From positions 1 through 17,871 of the forward strand of contig CALMXW010000072.1 in NCBI GenBank assembly GCA_937871115.1: DNA of 17,871 nucleotides, in the 5' to 3' direction. Positions within the stretch are counted from its first letter, which is position 1. Every line of letters starts with the position of its first letter. The translations under genes and the position numbers were made by a program. Below the pieces are notes generated by a model, which saw only the letters and a program-made list of their open reading frames with translations, made no database searches and was not told where the DNA came from. Shown in pieces: positions 1 through 8,371 of this stretch. This DNA comes from an uncultured bacterium. Lineage in GTDB: Bacteria; Patescibacteriota; Minisyncoccia; Phycocordibacterales; CAIJYI01.

Positions 1-1059
1 GCTTCGTCAGGCAAACCGCCCACCGCGCTTTCTCTCGAAGAACTTCAAAAACAAAACGAGACGGCGAAGTACCGTATCATCGGGCTTTCTATTGAGACGC
101 GTCCGGATTATATTACTTCCTACGAAATTGCTCGCCTTCGGAAACTTGGAGTGACGAAAGTTGAAATCGGGGTACAGCATCTGGACGACGCTATTTTGAA
201 AAAGACCAAGCGCGACATGAAGGTGGCGCAGGTTGCAAAGGCGACTGAGCGGCTCCGCAATGCCGGATTCAAAATTGTGTACCACATGATGCCAAATCTT
301 CCCGGGAGTACTGTGGAGGAAGATATAAAAATGTTTGCCGGGCTTTTCGCCGAAGGTTCATCGTTTCATCCCGACATGGTGAAAATTTATCCCTGCATGG
401 TACTCGAAAAAAGCGAGTTGTACGAGACGTGGAAGGAGGGTGGCTTCCAGCCATATACCGACGATGAGCTCATGACAGTACTCCGCGAAGTGAAGAAAAA
501 CATCCCGCCGTACGTGCGTATTATACGTGTGATCCGTGATATTCCGGCGACGTATATCCAGGCGGGAAGCAAAATTTCAAACATGCGCCAATGGCTCCTC
601 GCCGATCAGAAGAAAAATGGATGGAAGTGCCGATGTGTCCGATGCAGAGAAGTGCGCGATATGGAGATCGATCCGCGTGATTTTAAATTTACAAAAGTAG
701 AGTATCCGACTCCTTCAGGAAAAGAATTATTTTTGAGTTTTGAAAATGAGGCAGAACGAAAGCTTGCGGCATTTACTCGCCTCCGCCTTCCAGATGTTTC
801 TTCCCCAATTCTTCCCGAGCTCGCAGACTCGGCACTCATTCGTGAGTTGCATACGTATGGGCGACTCACTCCGATACAAGATGAAGGAGAGCAGACACAA
901 CACGTCGGATTCGGCAGGAGGCTCATGCAAGAAGCAGAGAATATTGCGAGAGAAGCGGGGTACAAAAAACTCGCGGTCATTTCTGGTATCGGCGTACGCG
1001 AATATTATCGCAAACTTGGATACGACCTCGAGGGGACGTATATGGTGAAGTATTTATAA
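1..1059 (+). CDS. elp3: Elp3-family tRNA U34 carboxymethyltransferase (radical SAM/GNAT), 5'-truncated by window edge
   Basis: Elp3 uses a radical SAM domain and an acetyl-CoA-binding GNAT domain to build the cm5 group on wobble uridine 34 of tRNAs. The frame is open from base 1, so the N-terminal part, including the CxxxCxxC iron-sulfur motif, lies outside the window; about 350 residues are visible. The visible radical SAM part has the family signatures ETRPDYI and GVTKVEIGVQ and the PNLPGST segment. A cysteine-rich KCRCVRCREV block follows (Cys codons at 628, 634 and 643). The C-terminal GNAT domain has RELHTYG, an acetyl-CoA loop QHVGFG (898-915) and the terminal signature ISGIGVREYYRKLGY. 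No other Elongator subunit is visible; Elp3 acting alone is known in some bacteria and archaea. The family assignment is firm; activity is inferred. Confidence 0.95.
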   Translation, partial: ASSGKPPTALSLEELQKQNETAKYRIIGLSIETRPDYITSYEIARLRKLGVTKVEIGVQHLDDAILKKTKRDMKVAQVAKATERLRNAGFKIVYHMMPNLPGSTVEEDIKMFAGLFAEGSSFHPDMVKIYPCMVLEKSELYETWKEGGFQPYTDDELMTVLREVKKNIPPYVRIIRVIRDIPATYIQAGSKISNMRQWLLADQKKNGWKCRCVRCREVRDMEIDPRDFKFTKVEYPTPSGKELFLSFENEAERKLAAFTRLRLPDVSSPILPELADSALIRELHTYGRLTPIQDEGEQTQHVGFGRRLMQEAENIAREAGYKKLAVISGIGVREYYRKLGYDLEGTYMVKYL

Positions 1060-1103
1060 CCCGAGCCATCTTCATTTGTCTTTTGAGGTGCAATCTTTTT
1101 TAT

Positions 1104-1132
1104 TTGACAAAAAAGAAATTTACATGCATGAT
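1104..1132 (+). promoter_or_regulatory. sigma70-type promoter of a stand-alone RNA
   Basis: A perfect TTGACA (1104-1109) is followed after 17 bp by CATGAT (1127-1132, four of six consensus bases). The start of transcription would be near 1139. No open reading frame of substance follows on this strand before the terminator at 1304-1338, which is why it is read as the promoter of a non-coding RNA rather than of a gene. Confidence 0.6.
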
Positions 1133-1138
1133 AGCCAA

Positions 1139-1338
1139 CGGCTACAACTGTTCTTTGATAAGTGCATGTTGCAAGTAGTGGTGTGGGGCTTACCCGACTT
1201 CTCATGGTCATGCTTGGATGCAGCAACGTGCGCGAGGTAACGTACCTCTATCGCGGTCCGAACCGTCTGACACCGTAACAGGTTAAGCGGTATCGGTAAT
1301 TTGACGGCCTGTAGCTAGTTTGCTACAGGCCGTTTTTC
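1139..1338 (+). ncRNA. candidate structured non-coding RNA of about 200 nt, family not recognised
   Basis: This stretch between the convergent elp3 and peptidase genes has its own promoter and strong terminator, and it folds extensively by eye. Helix 1 pairs 1162-1172 with 1223-1233 (11 pairs, two G-U). It encloses a small GGG/CCC hairpin (1186-1188 with 1193-1195). Helix 2 is directly adjacent: 1234-1239 with 1243-1248 around a 3-base loop. Helix 3 is nested: 1262-1265 with 1294-1297, and 1272-1275 with 1288-1291. The terminator hairpin closes the 3' end. I looked for the conserved bases of RNase P RNA, tmRNA, SRP RNA and 6S RNA and did not find a convincing match. It could instead be an elp3 3' UTR, but the TTGACA promoter argues for an independent transcript. 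Confidence 0.5.
1304..1338 (+). terminator. Rho-independent terminator
   Basis: A perfect 12-bp stem (1304-1315 with 1322-1333) with a 6-base loop is followed by a T run from 1333 to 1337. On the opposite strand no T run follows the stem, so it serves rightward transcription, ending the candidate RNA and any elp3 read-through. Confidence 0.9.
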
Positions 1339-1339
1339 T

Positions 1340-2371
1340 TTAAAACGTCGCAAATACTTTCTTAGCATCAGCATCGATCCGCACCTGCATGCCGTGTGGC
1401 ATAGCTATTTGTGGGTTGGTGTGACCGAAGTCCATGTTGAGTACTATAGGAACTGTGGTGTTGTATTCGCGCACGATCGAGATGATTGTCTGACGTTGCT
1501 TCTCGCGGTAGGCAATCTTCTCTTCCATACTCATTTTCTTATCAAAATTGTATGCTTGCGGACGACCAGCCATGACACCCTGTACACGCGCGAGTATACC
1601 TCGTTCGCCGAGTGCACGGTAGACGCGTCGCACGTACTCGTGAGTCGGAATTTCTTCCGACGTCTCCGTCATGAGGATGATGTTTCCAAAAGATTCCAGT
1701 GTTGGCATAGCTACACCATGACGAAGTATCTCGTCCAGGGATTCAAGACATCCGCCCCAAGTGATACCTTCTACAGTCCCCACCCCGTCCCATCGCCATC
1801 CTTCGTTTGTTTCGTATTTGCGTGCCTGATCGAGTGTCGAGGGGTCATTCCAATCAAGCCCTATATCGTTGTAAGTATCACTTGCTTTCAATTCATACTG
1901 GCCATTCTCAAAAAGAGCTTTCTTGAGATACTCGACTGTGAAAGCGTCCATCTCCTTGTTCATTGCAAACTGCGTGAAGAGACATCCACCATAGTACGAA
2001 GGTACACCCTGCAACCAGAGAAAGTTTTCGAAGTGTGTGTTGTCGCTAAAGCCGAGGAATGGCTTGGGGTTGTTCTTAAATGGTTCTGCCGGAAGATTTT
2101 TTATATAGGTGATCTGGTCATTTCCGCCTAAAGTTGCAATGACCGCCTTTATATCCTCGCGCTCGAATGCTGACACAAGGTCGGTGGCACGCTCATCTTT
2201 CGAAGCGCCTACCTTCTTTGTTGTTGGAAATTCAACCGGCTCAAGACCGAATACCGTACGTATGCGCTCAAGACCAAGCTCGTACACGTGTGGCCATTTC
2301 CCTGGTGCCGCAAACGATGGTGAGAGGATGGCCACTTTGTCGCCTTTTTTAAGTTTTTTAAGTCTTTGCAT
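1340..2371 (-). CDS. S66 family peptidase (LD-carboxypeptidase / MccF-like)
   Basis: S66 serine peptidases include LdcA, which trims the terminal D-Ala from murein tetrapeptides during wall recycling, and MccF, which cleaves microcin C-type peptide-nucleotides. The 343-residue length is normal. The Ser-Glu-His triad is visible: Ser109 in the nucleophile motif LGFSDNTHF, Glu236 in MTETSEE, and His317 in MDFGHTNP. The TETSEE form and the LGGND segment near residue 82 resemble the MccF branch more than classical LdcA, so a detoxifying role is as likely as wall recycling. No signal peptide is seen; the protein is probably cytoplasmic. It lies 119 bp downstream of recG. A TATAAC box just upstream of the ATG and the lack of a Shine-Dalgarno site suggest a short-leader or leaderless start, but this is weak. 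Confidence 0.88.
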   Translation of the reverse strand: MQRLKKLKKGDKVAILSPSFAAPGKWPHVYELGLERIRTVFGLEPVEFPTTKKVGASKDERATDLVSAFEREDIKAVIATLGGNDQITYIKNLPAEPFKNNPKPFLGFSDNTHFENFLWLQGVPSYYGGCLFTQFAMNKEMDAFTVEYLKKALFENGQYELKASDTYNDIGLDWNDPSTLDQARKYETNEGWRWDGVGTVEGITWGGCLESLDEILRHGVAMPTLESFGNIILMTETSEEIPTHEYVRRVYRALGERGILARVQGVMAGRPQAYNFDKKMSMEEKIAYREKQRQTIISIVREYNTTVPIVLNMDFGHTNPQIAMPHGMQVRIDADAKKVFATF

Positions 2372-2490
2372 ATATACATTTGTTATACAACAGGATTCTA
2401 AAAAATGAAAGACTCAGTCATCCTCAACTCTGTTTGGAAAATGTTTCCACAGAAACCCGCTTGAGTTTTCGTTTCCAGGTTGTTGAGCCG

Positions 2491-4665
2491 CTACTCAAAG
2501 TGGTTCGCATTTTTTCGCGAATCAAGTTCTGCTTGTATTTCGTGATGCACAGAGAGGCTCGGGTCTTCATCGAGAATTTTTTTTGCTTCGGTACGTGCGG
2601 CTTCCACCATCTTGAGGTTTCGTATCGCTTCCATGCCGAGGTCGGAGACTCCCCATTGTCGTTTCCCCGAAAGCTCGCCTGCACCTCGGAGCGAGAGGTC
2701 CATCTCCGCGAGTTCGAATCCATTTTTCGCCATTGTGAGCGCGCGGAGTCGGTTGGTAGTGTTCTCAGACTTGCTCTCGGTGAGGAGATAACAATATGAC
2801 TGGTGAGTACCTCGGAGGACGCGGCCTCGGAGCTGGTGGAGCTGTGCGAGGCCAAAGCGCTCGGCCCCTTCGATGGCGATGAGGGTAGCATTGGGCACGT
2901 TGACTCCCACTTCGACGACCGAGGTGGCGACGAGGATGTGTGTCTTGCCGTCTTCGAAACGCTTCATGGCGGATTCTTTTTCTTTCGGAGTCATTTTTCC
3001 GTGAAGGATGTCGAGACTAAATTCTGGAAAAACATTTTCTTGAAGTGTGGCAGATTCTTCCTTCACTGATTTTGCATTGAGCGCGAGCTCTTTTTCCGGA
3101 TCAGGCTCGTCGATGCGTGGGCAGATGATGTAGGCTTGTCGCCCCGCACGAATTTCGCTCCGCATGTGTTCGTACATTTCTTTTCGCTTTGCTGGAGTGA
3201 CGATTTCGGTGATGACATTCTTTCGTCCAGCAGGCATTTGGTCGAGGAGGGTCAGGTCGAGGTCGCCATATATTGTGAGTGCGAGGGTGCGAGGGATCGG
3301 CGTCGCTGTCATGGAGAGAAGGTGCGGTGCTCCTGTTTTCTTGTCATTATTTTTCCGCGCGAGCTTTGCCCGTTGCTCGGTGCCAAAGCGATGCTGTTCG
3401 TCTATCACCGCGAGGGCGAGCGAGCGAAAGGTGACGGATTTTTGTATCAGAGCGTGCGTGCCGAAAAGAATGTCGATGCTTCCGTCGGCGACCCACTTGA
3501 GAAGCTGAGAGCGCGAGATGTCGGTAGGGATTTCCGGATTTACTTTTGATGGAAATTTTTTACAGCCCGACCCAGTAATGAGCGCAATCGTAATCGGAAG
3601 GTGAGAAAAATATTTTATAAATGATTGGAAGTGCTGATTGGCGAGAATTTCCGTCGGTGCCATGTAGGCAGTCTGGAAACTTGTCTTTGGTTTTTTACTG
3701 CTCGAAAAAGTGGCATAGGCAGCAGCTGCGGCGACAAAAGTTTTTCCCGAGCCTACATCTCCTTCGAGAAGGCGAAGCATCGGTTTTTCATTTCCCATAT
3801 CTTTTAAAATTTCTTGTATCGCATGCGTCTGTGCTTCTGTAGGAGAAAAGGGGAATCGCGAAAGGAATTCTTGCACCGTGCCTTCCTCTGGCTGGATGGC
3901 GGGGGCGTTGTACTCTTCGTACGTACGTCGTGCCATTTGCCTCGTCAGCTGTATGAAAAATATTTCTTCAAAAGCAAAACGCTTTCTTGCTGCGGCGCTA
4001 TCGTTTTCATTTTTCGGGCGATGGATCCAAATGAGCGCTGTCTTTCGTGTGGGGAGGTTGTATTTTTTAAGCACTTCTTCGGGGAAGGGATCAGGGAGAG
4101 TGTCGAGTCCTCCGGAGCGGATTATTTTTTCTACCGCATGATAAAACCATCGGCTCGTAATCCCGCGGCTTTCGGGGTATACGGCAAATGCGAACGCTTC
4201 TTCTTGAGAATCAGAGGTGTTTGAAAAAAGTGAGTTGCCGCCATCAATAGGGAGGTCGTCGCTCTTTTCTATTTCTGGGTTGGCAAGATATGGCACACCT
4301 TTCCTCTCGCTCACCGAGCCTGAGAGTTTGACGAGTGCTCCTTCTTGAAACATTTTTGCAATGTACTGTTGGCGAAACCAGACGGCTTTAATTTTGCCTG
4401 TGCGATCTTCGACCGTTGCTTCGGCGTAAGGAATTTTGGTATGAAAACCTTTTGTTGTCTTCAGTGAAGAAATTTTTCCGTACACTACTGCCTCATCTCC
4501 GGCTTGGAGCTCGGAAATGTTTTTTATCTCGGCAATATGATTGTAGCGGGCAGGGAAGTGATAGAGGAGATCGCGAAGAGTTTTTATGCCGAGTTTTGCC
4601 AGCCCCTTTTTCTGGAGAGGGTTGAGCCGGAAGAATTGTTCGACTTTTGTTTCTGGGCTGGTCAC
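2491..4665 (-). CDS. recG: ATP-dependent DNA helicase RecG
   Basis: RecG is a monomeric superfamily 2 translocase that regresses stalled replication forks and migrates Holliday junctions. With the GTG start chosen here it has 724 residues, close to the usual 680-820. The order is: N-terminal helix-hairpin segment (LAKLGIKTLRDLLYHFPARY), OB-fold wedge domain (about 45-140), then two helicase lobes. Motifs seen: Walker A GDVGSGKT (302-309), DEQH (422-425), SMTATP (451-456), motif V VATSVVEVGVNVP, motif VI QLHQLRGRVLRG, and the TRG-like GAGELSGKRQWG. An in-frame ATG at 4749 would add 28 residues inside the cupredoxin gene. The GTG at 4665 overlaps the cupredoxin TGA as GTGA and places the start where RecG homologues begin, so it is preferred. 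This implies translational coupling in the pilin-cupredoxin-recG operon. Confidence 0.95.
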   Translation of the reverse strand: MTSPETKVEQFFRLNPLQKKGLAKLGIKTLRDLLYHFPARYNHIAEIKNISELQAGDEAVVYGKISSLKTTKGFHTKIPYAEATVEDRTGKIKAVWFRQQYIAKMFQEGALVKLSGSVSERKGVPYLANPEIEKSDDLPIDGGNSLFSNTSDSQEEAFAFAVYPESRGITSRWFYHAVEKIIRSGGLDTLPDPFPEEVLKKYNLPTRKTALIWIHRPKNENDSAAARKRFAFEEIFFIQLTRQMARRTYEEYNAPAIQPEEGTVQEFLSRFPFSPTEAQTHAIQEILKDMGNEKPMLRLLEGDVGSGKTFVAAAAAYATFSSSKKPKTSFQTAYMAPTEILANQHFQSFIKYFSHLPITIALITGSGCKKFPSKVNPEIPTDISRSQLLKWVADGSIDILFGTHALIQKSVTFRSLALAVIDEQHRFGTEQRAKLARKNNDKKTGAPHLLSMTATPIPRTLALTIYGDLDLTLLDQMPAGRKNVITEIVTPAKRKEMYEHMRSEIRAGRQAYIICPRIDEPDPEKELALNAKSVKEESATLQENVFPEFSLDILHGKMTPKEKESAMKRFEDGKTHILVATSVVEVGVNVPNATLIAIEGAERFGLAQLHQLRGRVLRGTHQSYCYLLTESKSENTTNRLRALTMAKNGFELAEMDLSLRGAGELSGKRQWGVSDLGMEAIRNLKMVEAARTEAKKILDEDPSLSVHHEIQAELDSRKNANHFE

Positions 4666-5201
4666 TCGACTATAATGACACCCACGAGAGAAGGATTCAA
4701 GCGGTCGGAGTACCCCCACGTACCTTTTTTGTCGAACGTGAATTTCCAAGAAGCGCCGGAAGCAACGGGAGTCTTCGCGTCAAACTCCGGGTAGGGCATG
4801 TTTCCAGATTGGGGATCGAATGCGGGTTCGAAGTCATGTCCGCTTTTGTTTGAAAAAGTTACCACACCGCCCAGCCGTACACTCACGACTGCCGGGCTCC
4901 AGCCTTGTGCGGTGTATGTCACTGCGCCCGATGCTGGCAAAGTTTTTTTTACCGCGCTATTTTCTGTCTGCGCGGCGTTTGGGTCGCCAGGAAAAGAGAA
5001 AATATCTTTGCGTGGCCCAGTGCTCGTGGCAGAAGAAGTGCTCGATACATTTGTTCCTCCGTCTGTTATTTCACCTTGAGAGAGAGGAGAAAGTTCTTGC
5101 CCTTTAAACTCGAGGTGTTTATTCTGTGCCCAGAGAAAATATCCACCACCGGAAATCCCGGCAAGAATGATGAGGGTGAGTATAATCCCGATAGGCCTCA
5201 T
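4662..5201 (-). CDS. membrane-anchored cupredoxin-fold protein with degenerate copper site
   Basis: The 179-residue protein begins with a hydrophobic anchor (about 4-24), followed by a Ser/Thr/Gly-rich spacer (40-65) and a C-terminal plastocyanin/azurin-like domain (90-179) outside the membrane. The fold signature is clear: VVSVRLGGVVTFSNKSGHDFEP, then a PYPEFDAKTPVASG loop, then WKFTFDKKGTWGYSDRLNPSLVGVIIV. In copper-binding relatives the last loop carries Cys and His (YHCxxH). Here it reads YSDRLNP with neither; only His122 remains of the usual ligands. A structural, cell-surface or other binding role is therefore more likely than electron transfer. There is no lipobox. The gene starts 12 bp after the pilin stop and its TGA overlaps the recG GTG. 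Confidence 0.8.
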   Translation of the reverse strand: MRPIGIILTLIILAGISGGGYFLWAQNKHLEFKGQELSPLSQGEITDGGTNVSSTSSATSTGPRKDIFSFPGDPNAAQTENSAVKKTLPASGAVTYTAQGWSPAVVSVRLGGVVTFSNKSGHDFEPAFDPQSGNMPYPEFDAKTPVASGASWKFTFDKKGTWGYSDRLNPSLVGVIIVE

Positions 5202-5213
5202 GAGAGGAGATGA

Positions 5214-5597
5214 TTATTGGCTTACTTGACCTGGAGTGAAGTCCGGAAATTTTCCGTTGATGGTTGTCGGGTCGATGTTGGTGCCAGTCGACTGTTGGAT
5301 AAATCCGATGATGCCCCAGATGGAGACGAGCACAAACATGCCCAGGATTCCGCGGATCATGATGCTCTTTGCAGCAGCGGAGCTTTCTTTATCACCGGCG
5401 GCAAAGATAAATCGGATAAGGCCCCAAAAGAAAGCGAGCACGACGATGAGGGAGAGGATCGGGATGAGCATATTTACCACTACGCCAAAGGTTTGCACGA
5501 GTCCGACGATAGGCTTCGGAGCCGCTTCTTGGGCGAATGTAGCCGCTGGGGTAAGGGCGAGAGCCAAGAGGGCTGTTTTTTGTATGTATGTATTCAT
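5214..5597 (-). CDS. TrbC/VirB2-like type IV secretion-type pilin
   Basis: This 127-residue protein has a signal peptide ending in TFA|Q (about residue 22), then two hydrophobic segments separated by a short charged turn (GDKESSAAAKS), and a polar C-terminus. This is the plan of the VirB2/TrbC-like pilins that are widespread in CPR genomes and often annotated as type IV secretion system pilin. Such proteins can form surface filaments for DNA or protein exchange or host contact; no other secretion genes are present here, so the role is uncertain. An earlier ATG at 5615 would add six residues but overlaps the -10 box at 5606-5611, so the ATG at 5597 is preferred. It is the first gene of the leftward operon with the cupredoxin gene and recG. 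Confidence 0.75.
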   Translation of the reverse strand: MNTYIQKTALLALALTPAATFAQEAAPKPIVGLVQTFGVVVNMLIPILSLIVVLAFFWGLIRFIFAAGDKESSAAAKSIMIRGILGMFVLVSIWGIIGFIQQSTGTNIDPTTINGKFPDFTPGQVSQ

Positions 5598-5605
5598 ATA
5601 GGCAA

Positions 5606-5614
5606 AGTATACCA
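5606..5614 (-). promoter_or_regulatory. extended -10 promoter of the pilin-cupredoxin-recG operon
   Basis: Read leftward, TGG TATACT is an extended -10 element (5614 to 5606) with no good -35. Transcription would start about at 5599, two bases from the pilin ATG at 5597, so the message is predicted to be essentially leaderless. This fits the absence of a Shine-Dalgarno site. Confidence 0.5.
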
Positions 5615-5672
5615 TTTTTCTCGAGAAAAGCCATGGTATTCCACAGCCCTTCCTTTCTTTCCCAAAATAGTG

Positions 5673-5709
5673 TATAGTGTGGAAGTCTCGTTAGAAGCGG
5701 GACTTTTTT
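5673..5709 (+). promoter_or_regulatory. typA promoter -10 and leader hairpin with U run
   Basis: TATAGT (5673-5678) is a plausible -10; the -35 is poor. Just downstream is an 8-pair stem, 5683-5690 with 5698-5705 (one G-U), with a 7-base loop and a T run at 5704-5709. This has the form of an intrinsic terminator, yet it lies 20 bp before the typA ATG and no rightward gene precedes it. It may be an attenuator, a 5' protective hairpin, or a terminator for stray upstream transcription. Confidence 0.45.
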
Positions 5710-5728
5710 ATACAGGCATTTCAAAACC

Positions 5729-7519
<1,791 letters not shown>

Positions 7520-7525
7520 AATATA

Positions 7526-7566
7526 AAAAATAGCCCGGAGCAAGAAGCAACGGGCTGTTTTTGTTT
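7526..7566. terminator. bidirectional terminator between typA and the 65-aa gene
   Basis: Stem AGCCCG/CGGGCT (7532-7537 with 7551-7556) is flanked by an A run on the left and a T run on the right. It therefore gives a stem plus U tract on either strand. It ends typA rightward and the small leftward gene that stops at 7577. Confidence 0.85.
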
Positions 7567-7576
7567 TGTGGCGAGG

Positions 7577-7774
7577 CTATTCCTCGAGATGCCGGCGATT
7601 TGTATCAAAAATCGCGCAGGAAATTTCTGCCGTACCATCTGGACGAAAAGAGAAAGTACATTTTCTGAGTGTTGTTTTTACTGCAAGGTCGACAAATTGC
7701 GAAAGGGTGGGGTCTTGTCTCCTGAAAAATTTTCTAACGGAGCGTTCCTCGAGCCCGCGGTTTCTCTTGCGCAT
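7577..7774 (-). CDS. small basic protein of unknown function
   Basis: This 65-residue protein is Arg-rich at its N-terminus (MRKRNRGLEERSVRKFFRRQ) and has a mixed C-terminal half. I do not recognise the family. Support for a real gene is contextual and good. A Shine-Dalgarno sequence GGGGAGG stands 4 bases before the ATG. A promoter lies upstream (TATAAA at 7821-7826, TTGCTT at 7844-7849). The shared terminator follows the stop. The basic first half suggests nucleic acid or ribosome binding, but this is only inference. The diverged dnaE 3' remnant ends just upstream, so this gene may once have followed dnaE directly. Confidence 0.65.
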   Translation of the reverse strand: MRKRNRGLEERSVRKFFRRQDPTLSQFVDLAVKTTLRKCTFSFRPDGTAEISCAIFDTNRRHLEE

Positions 7775-7820
7775 GCTACCTCCCCATTATTTTTGTAAGA
7801 AGAACTTTGTGGCCACTTTA

Positions 7821-7849
7821 TTTATACTCAAAAAAGAGCGCACAAGCAA
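7821..7849 (-). promoter_or_regulatory. promoter of the 65-aa gene
   Basis: Read leftward, TTGCTT (7844-7849), a 17-bp spacer and TATAAA (7821-7826) form a good sigma70-type promoter, about 45 bp before the start codon at 7774. It begins 10 bp after the stop codon of the dnaE remnant. Confidence 0.6.
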
Positions 7850-7858
7850 CGCACAAGT

Positions 7859-7904
7859 TTAGTCAAGTTTCTTCACTGCCTCGGCAATGACGCTCGGTTC
7901 GCCG
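7859..7904 (-). pseudogene. remnant of a dnaE 3' end
   Basis: Read leftward, this stretch encodes GEPSVIAEAVKKLD followed by TAA. The live dnaE ends GEPSVIGEAVKELD followed by TGA (8449-8494). The two 46-bp segments are identical at 39 positions, and the 20 bp furthest from the stop codon are identical. The seven differences include four silent changes (one of them in the stop codon), so the copies diverged while coding. Upstream in frame the similarity ends at once and a TAG appears ten codons before the GGC, so no gene remains. It is a relic of an older or related dnaE end. Confidence 0.85.
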
Positions 7905-7915
7905 GTATGGAAGTC

Positions 7916-7943
7916 TTGAGAAAAAATATATATTTGCTAGAGT
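7916..7943 (+). promoter_or_regulatory. promoter of the MazF-like gene
   Basis: TTGAGA (7916-7921), a 16-bp spacer and an extended -10 TGC-TAGAGT (7935-7943) predict transcription from about 7950, which is the A of the ATG. The message would be leaderless. The promoter begins 12 bp after the dnaE remnant ends. Confidence 0.55.
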
Positions 7944-7949
7944 AGCTTC

Positions 7950-8342
7950 ATGAAAGATTTCGATAGTTGGAATACCGAAAAGAAAGGTCTTGAAAAGTCT
8001 GGACATGAGACTCTTGCTTTTCATGAACGGGAGATTTGGTGGTGCTCCATTGGCTTTAACCTTGGTGACGAACAGGATGGAAAGAATGAACTTTTCGAAC
8101 GTCCGGTTTTGGTCGTAAAAAAGTTTAATAACAAAGTTGCATGGGTTTTGCCGATGAGTACAAAACAGAAAGAGGGGATTTATTATCATGCGCTCGAGCA
8201 TGACGGAAAAATATTTACTGTAATACTTTCCCAACTCCGATTAACGAGCGTAAGACGATTTCGCCGTTTAGTGAGGAAAATTTCTCCGCATCAGTTTGAA
8301 TTGATAAAAGAAAAACTTGTAAGTTTTTTAAAGAAGCCCTAA
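7950..8342 (+). CDS. MazF/PemK-like protein, no visible antitoxin
   Basis: The 130-residue protein has a charged N-terminal extension of about 25 residues and then a PemK/MazF-like beta-barrel core. The core starts REIWWCSIGFNLGDEQDGKNELFERPVLVVKKF, followed by VLPMSTK, an ILSQLRL strand and a C-terminal helix. In classical MazF toxins the first strand supplies the RGD/E-x-W start and the SQLR-type strand supplies basic and Ser/Thr catalytic residues; the equivalents here are REIWW and SQLRLTS. The family cleaves RNA and is normally paired with a small antitoxin gene upstream. Here the upstream gene is absent and the promoter directly abuts the ATG. It may be a solitary interferase, a regulatory RNA-binding relative, or rely on an antitoxin elsewhere. 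Confidence 0.78.
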   Translation: MKDFDSWNTEKKGLEKSGHETLAFHEREIWWCSIGFNLGDEQDGKNELFERPVLVVKKFNNKVAWVLPMSTKQKEGIYYHALEHDGKIFTVILSQLRLTSVRRFRRLVRKISPHQFELIKEKLVSFLKKP

Positions 8343-8349
8343 AACCGAC

Positions 8350-8371
8350 GAAGCCCCCGTACGGGGGCTTC
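8350..8371. terminator. perfect palindrome between convergent MazF-like gene and dnaE
   Basis: GAAGCCCCCGT and its complement form an 11-bp perfect palindrome, a GC-rich hairpin on either strand. Neither side has a strong T run (TTTT comes only after a few bases on the dnaE strand), so it is a probable but not ideal bidirectional terminator. A second small hairpin, GGCC-TCAT-GGCC, follows at 8378-8389. Confidence 0.55.

Noticed and set aside
1206..1230. Segment GGTCA...GGA...GCAGC resembling the conserved SRP RNA apical loop
   Set aside because: The spacing is four bases short, the GNRA loop is missing and the flanks do not form the long SRP hairpin; the bases fit better in helix 1 of the candidate RNA.
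1394..2131. Long open frame (245 codons) on the + strand opposite the S66 peptidase
   Set aside because: It is antisense to a well-conserved gene, with no start signals and no recognisable protein features. The same applies to 5708-7543 opposite typA and 9154-10290 and 10390-11241 opposite dnaE.
2372..2490. Possible terminator between recG and the S66 gene (GTTTC/GAAAC stem)
   Set aside because: Only five pairs and a weak T stretch; not convincing enough to list.
4666..4749. Upstream ATG extending RecG by 28 residues
   Set aside because: It lies wholly within the cupredoxin gene, adds sequence unlike RecG N-termini, and the GTG overlapping the cupredoxin stop is a classic coupled start.
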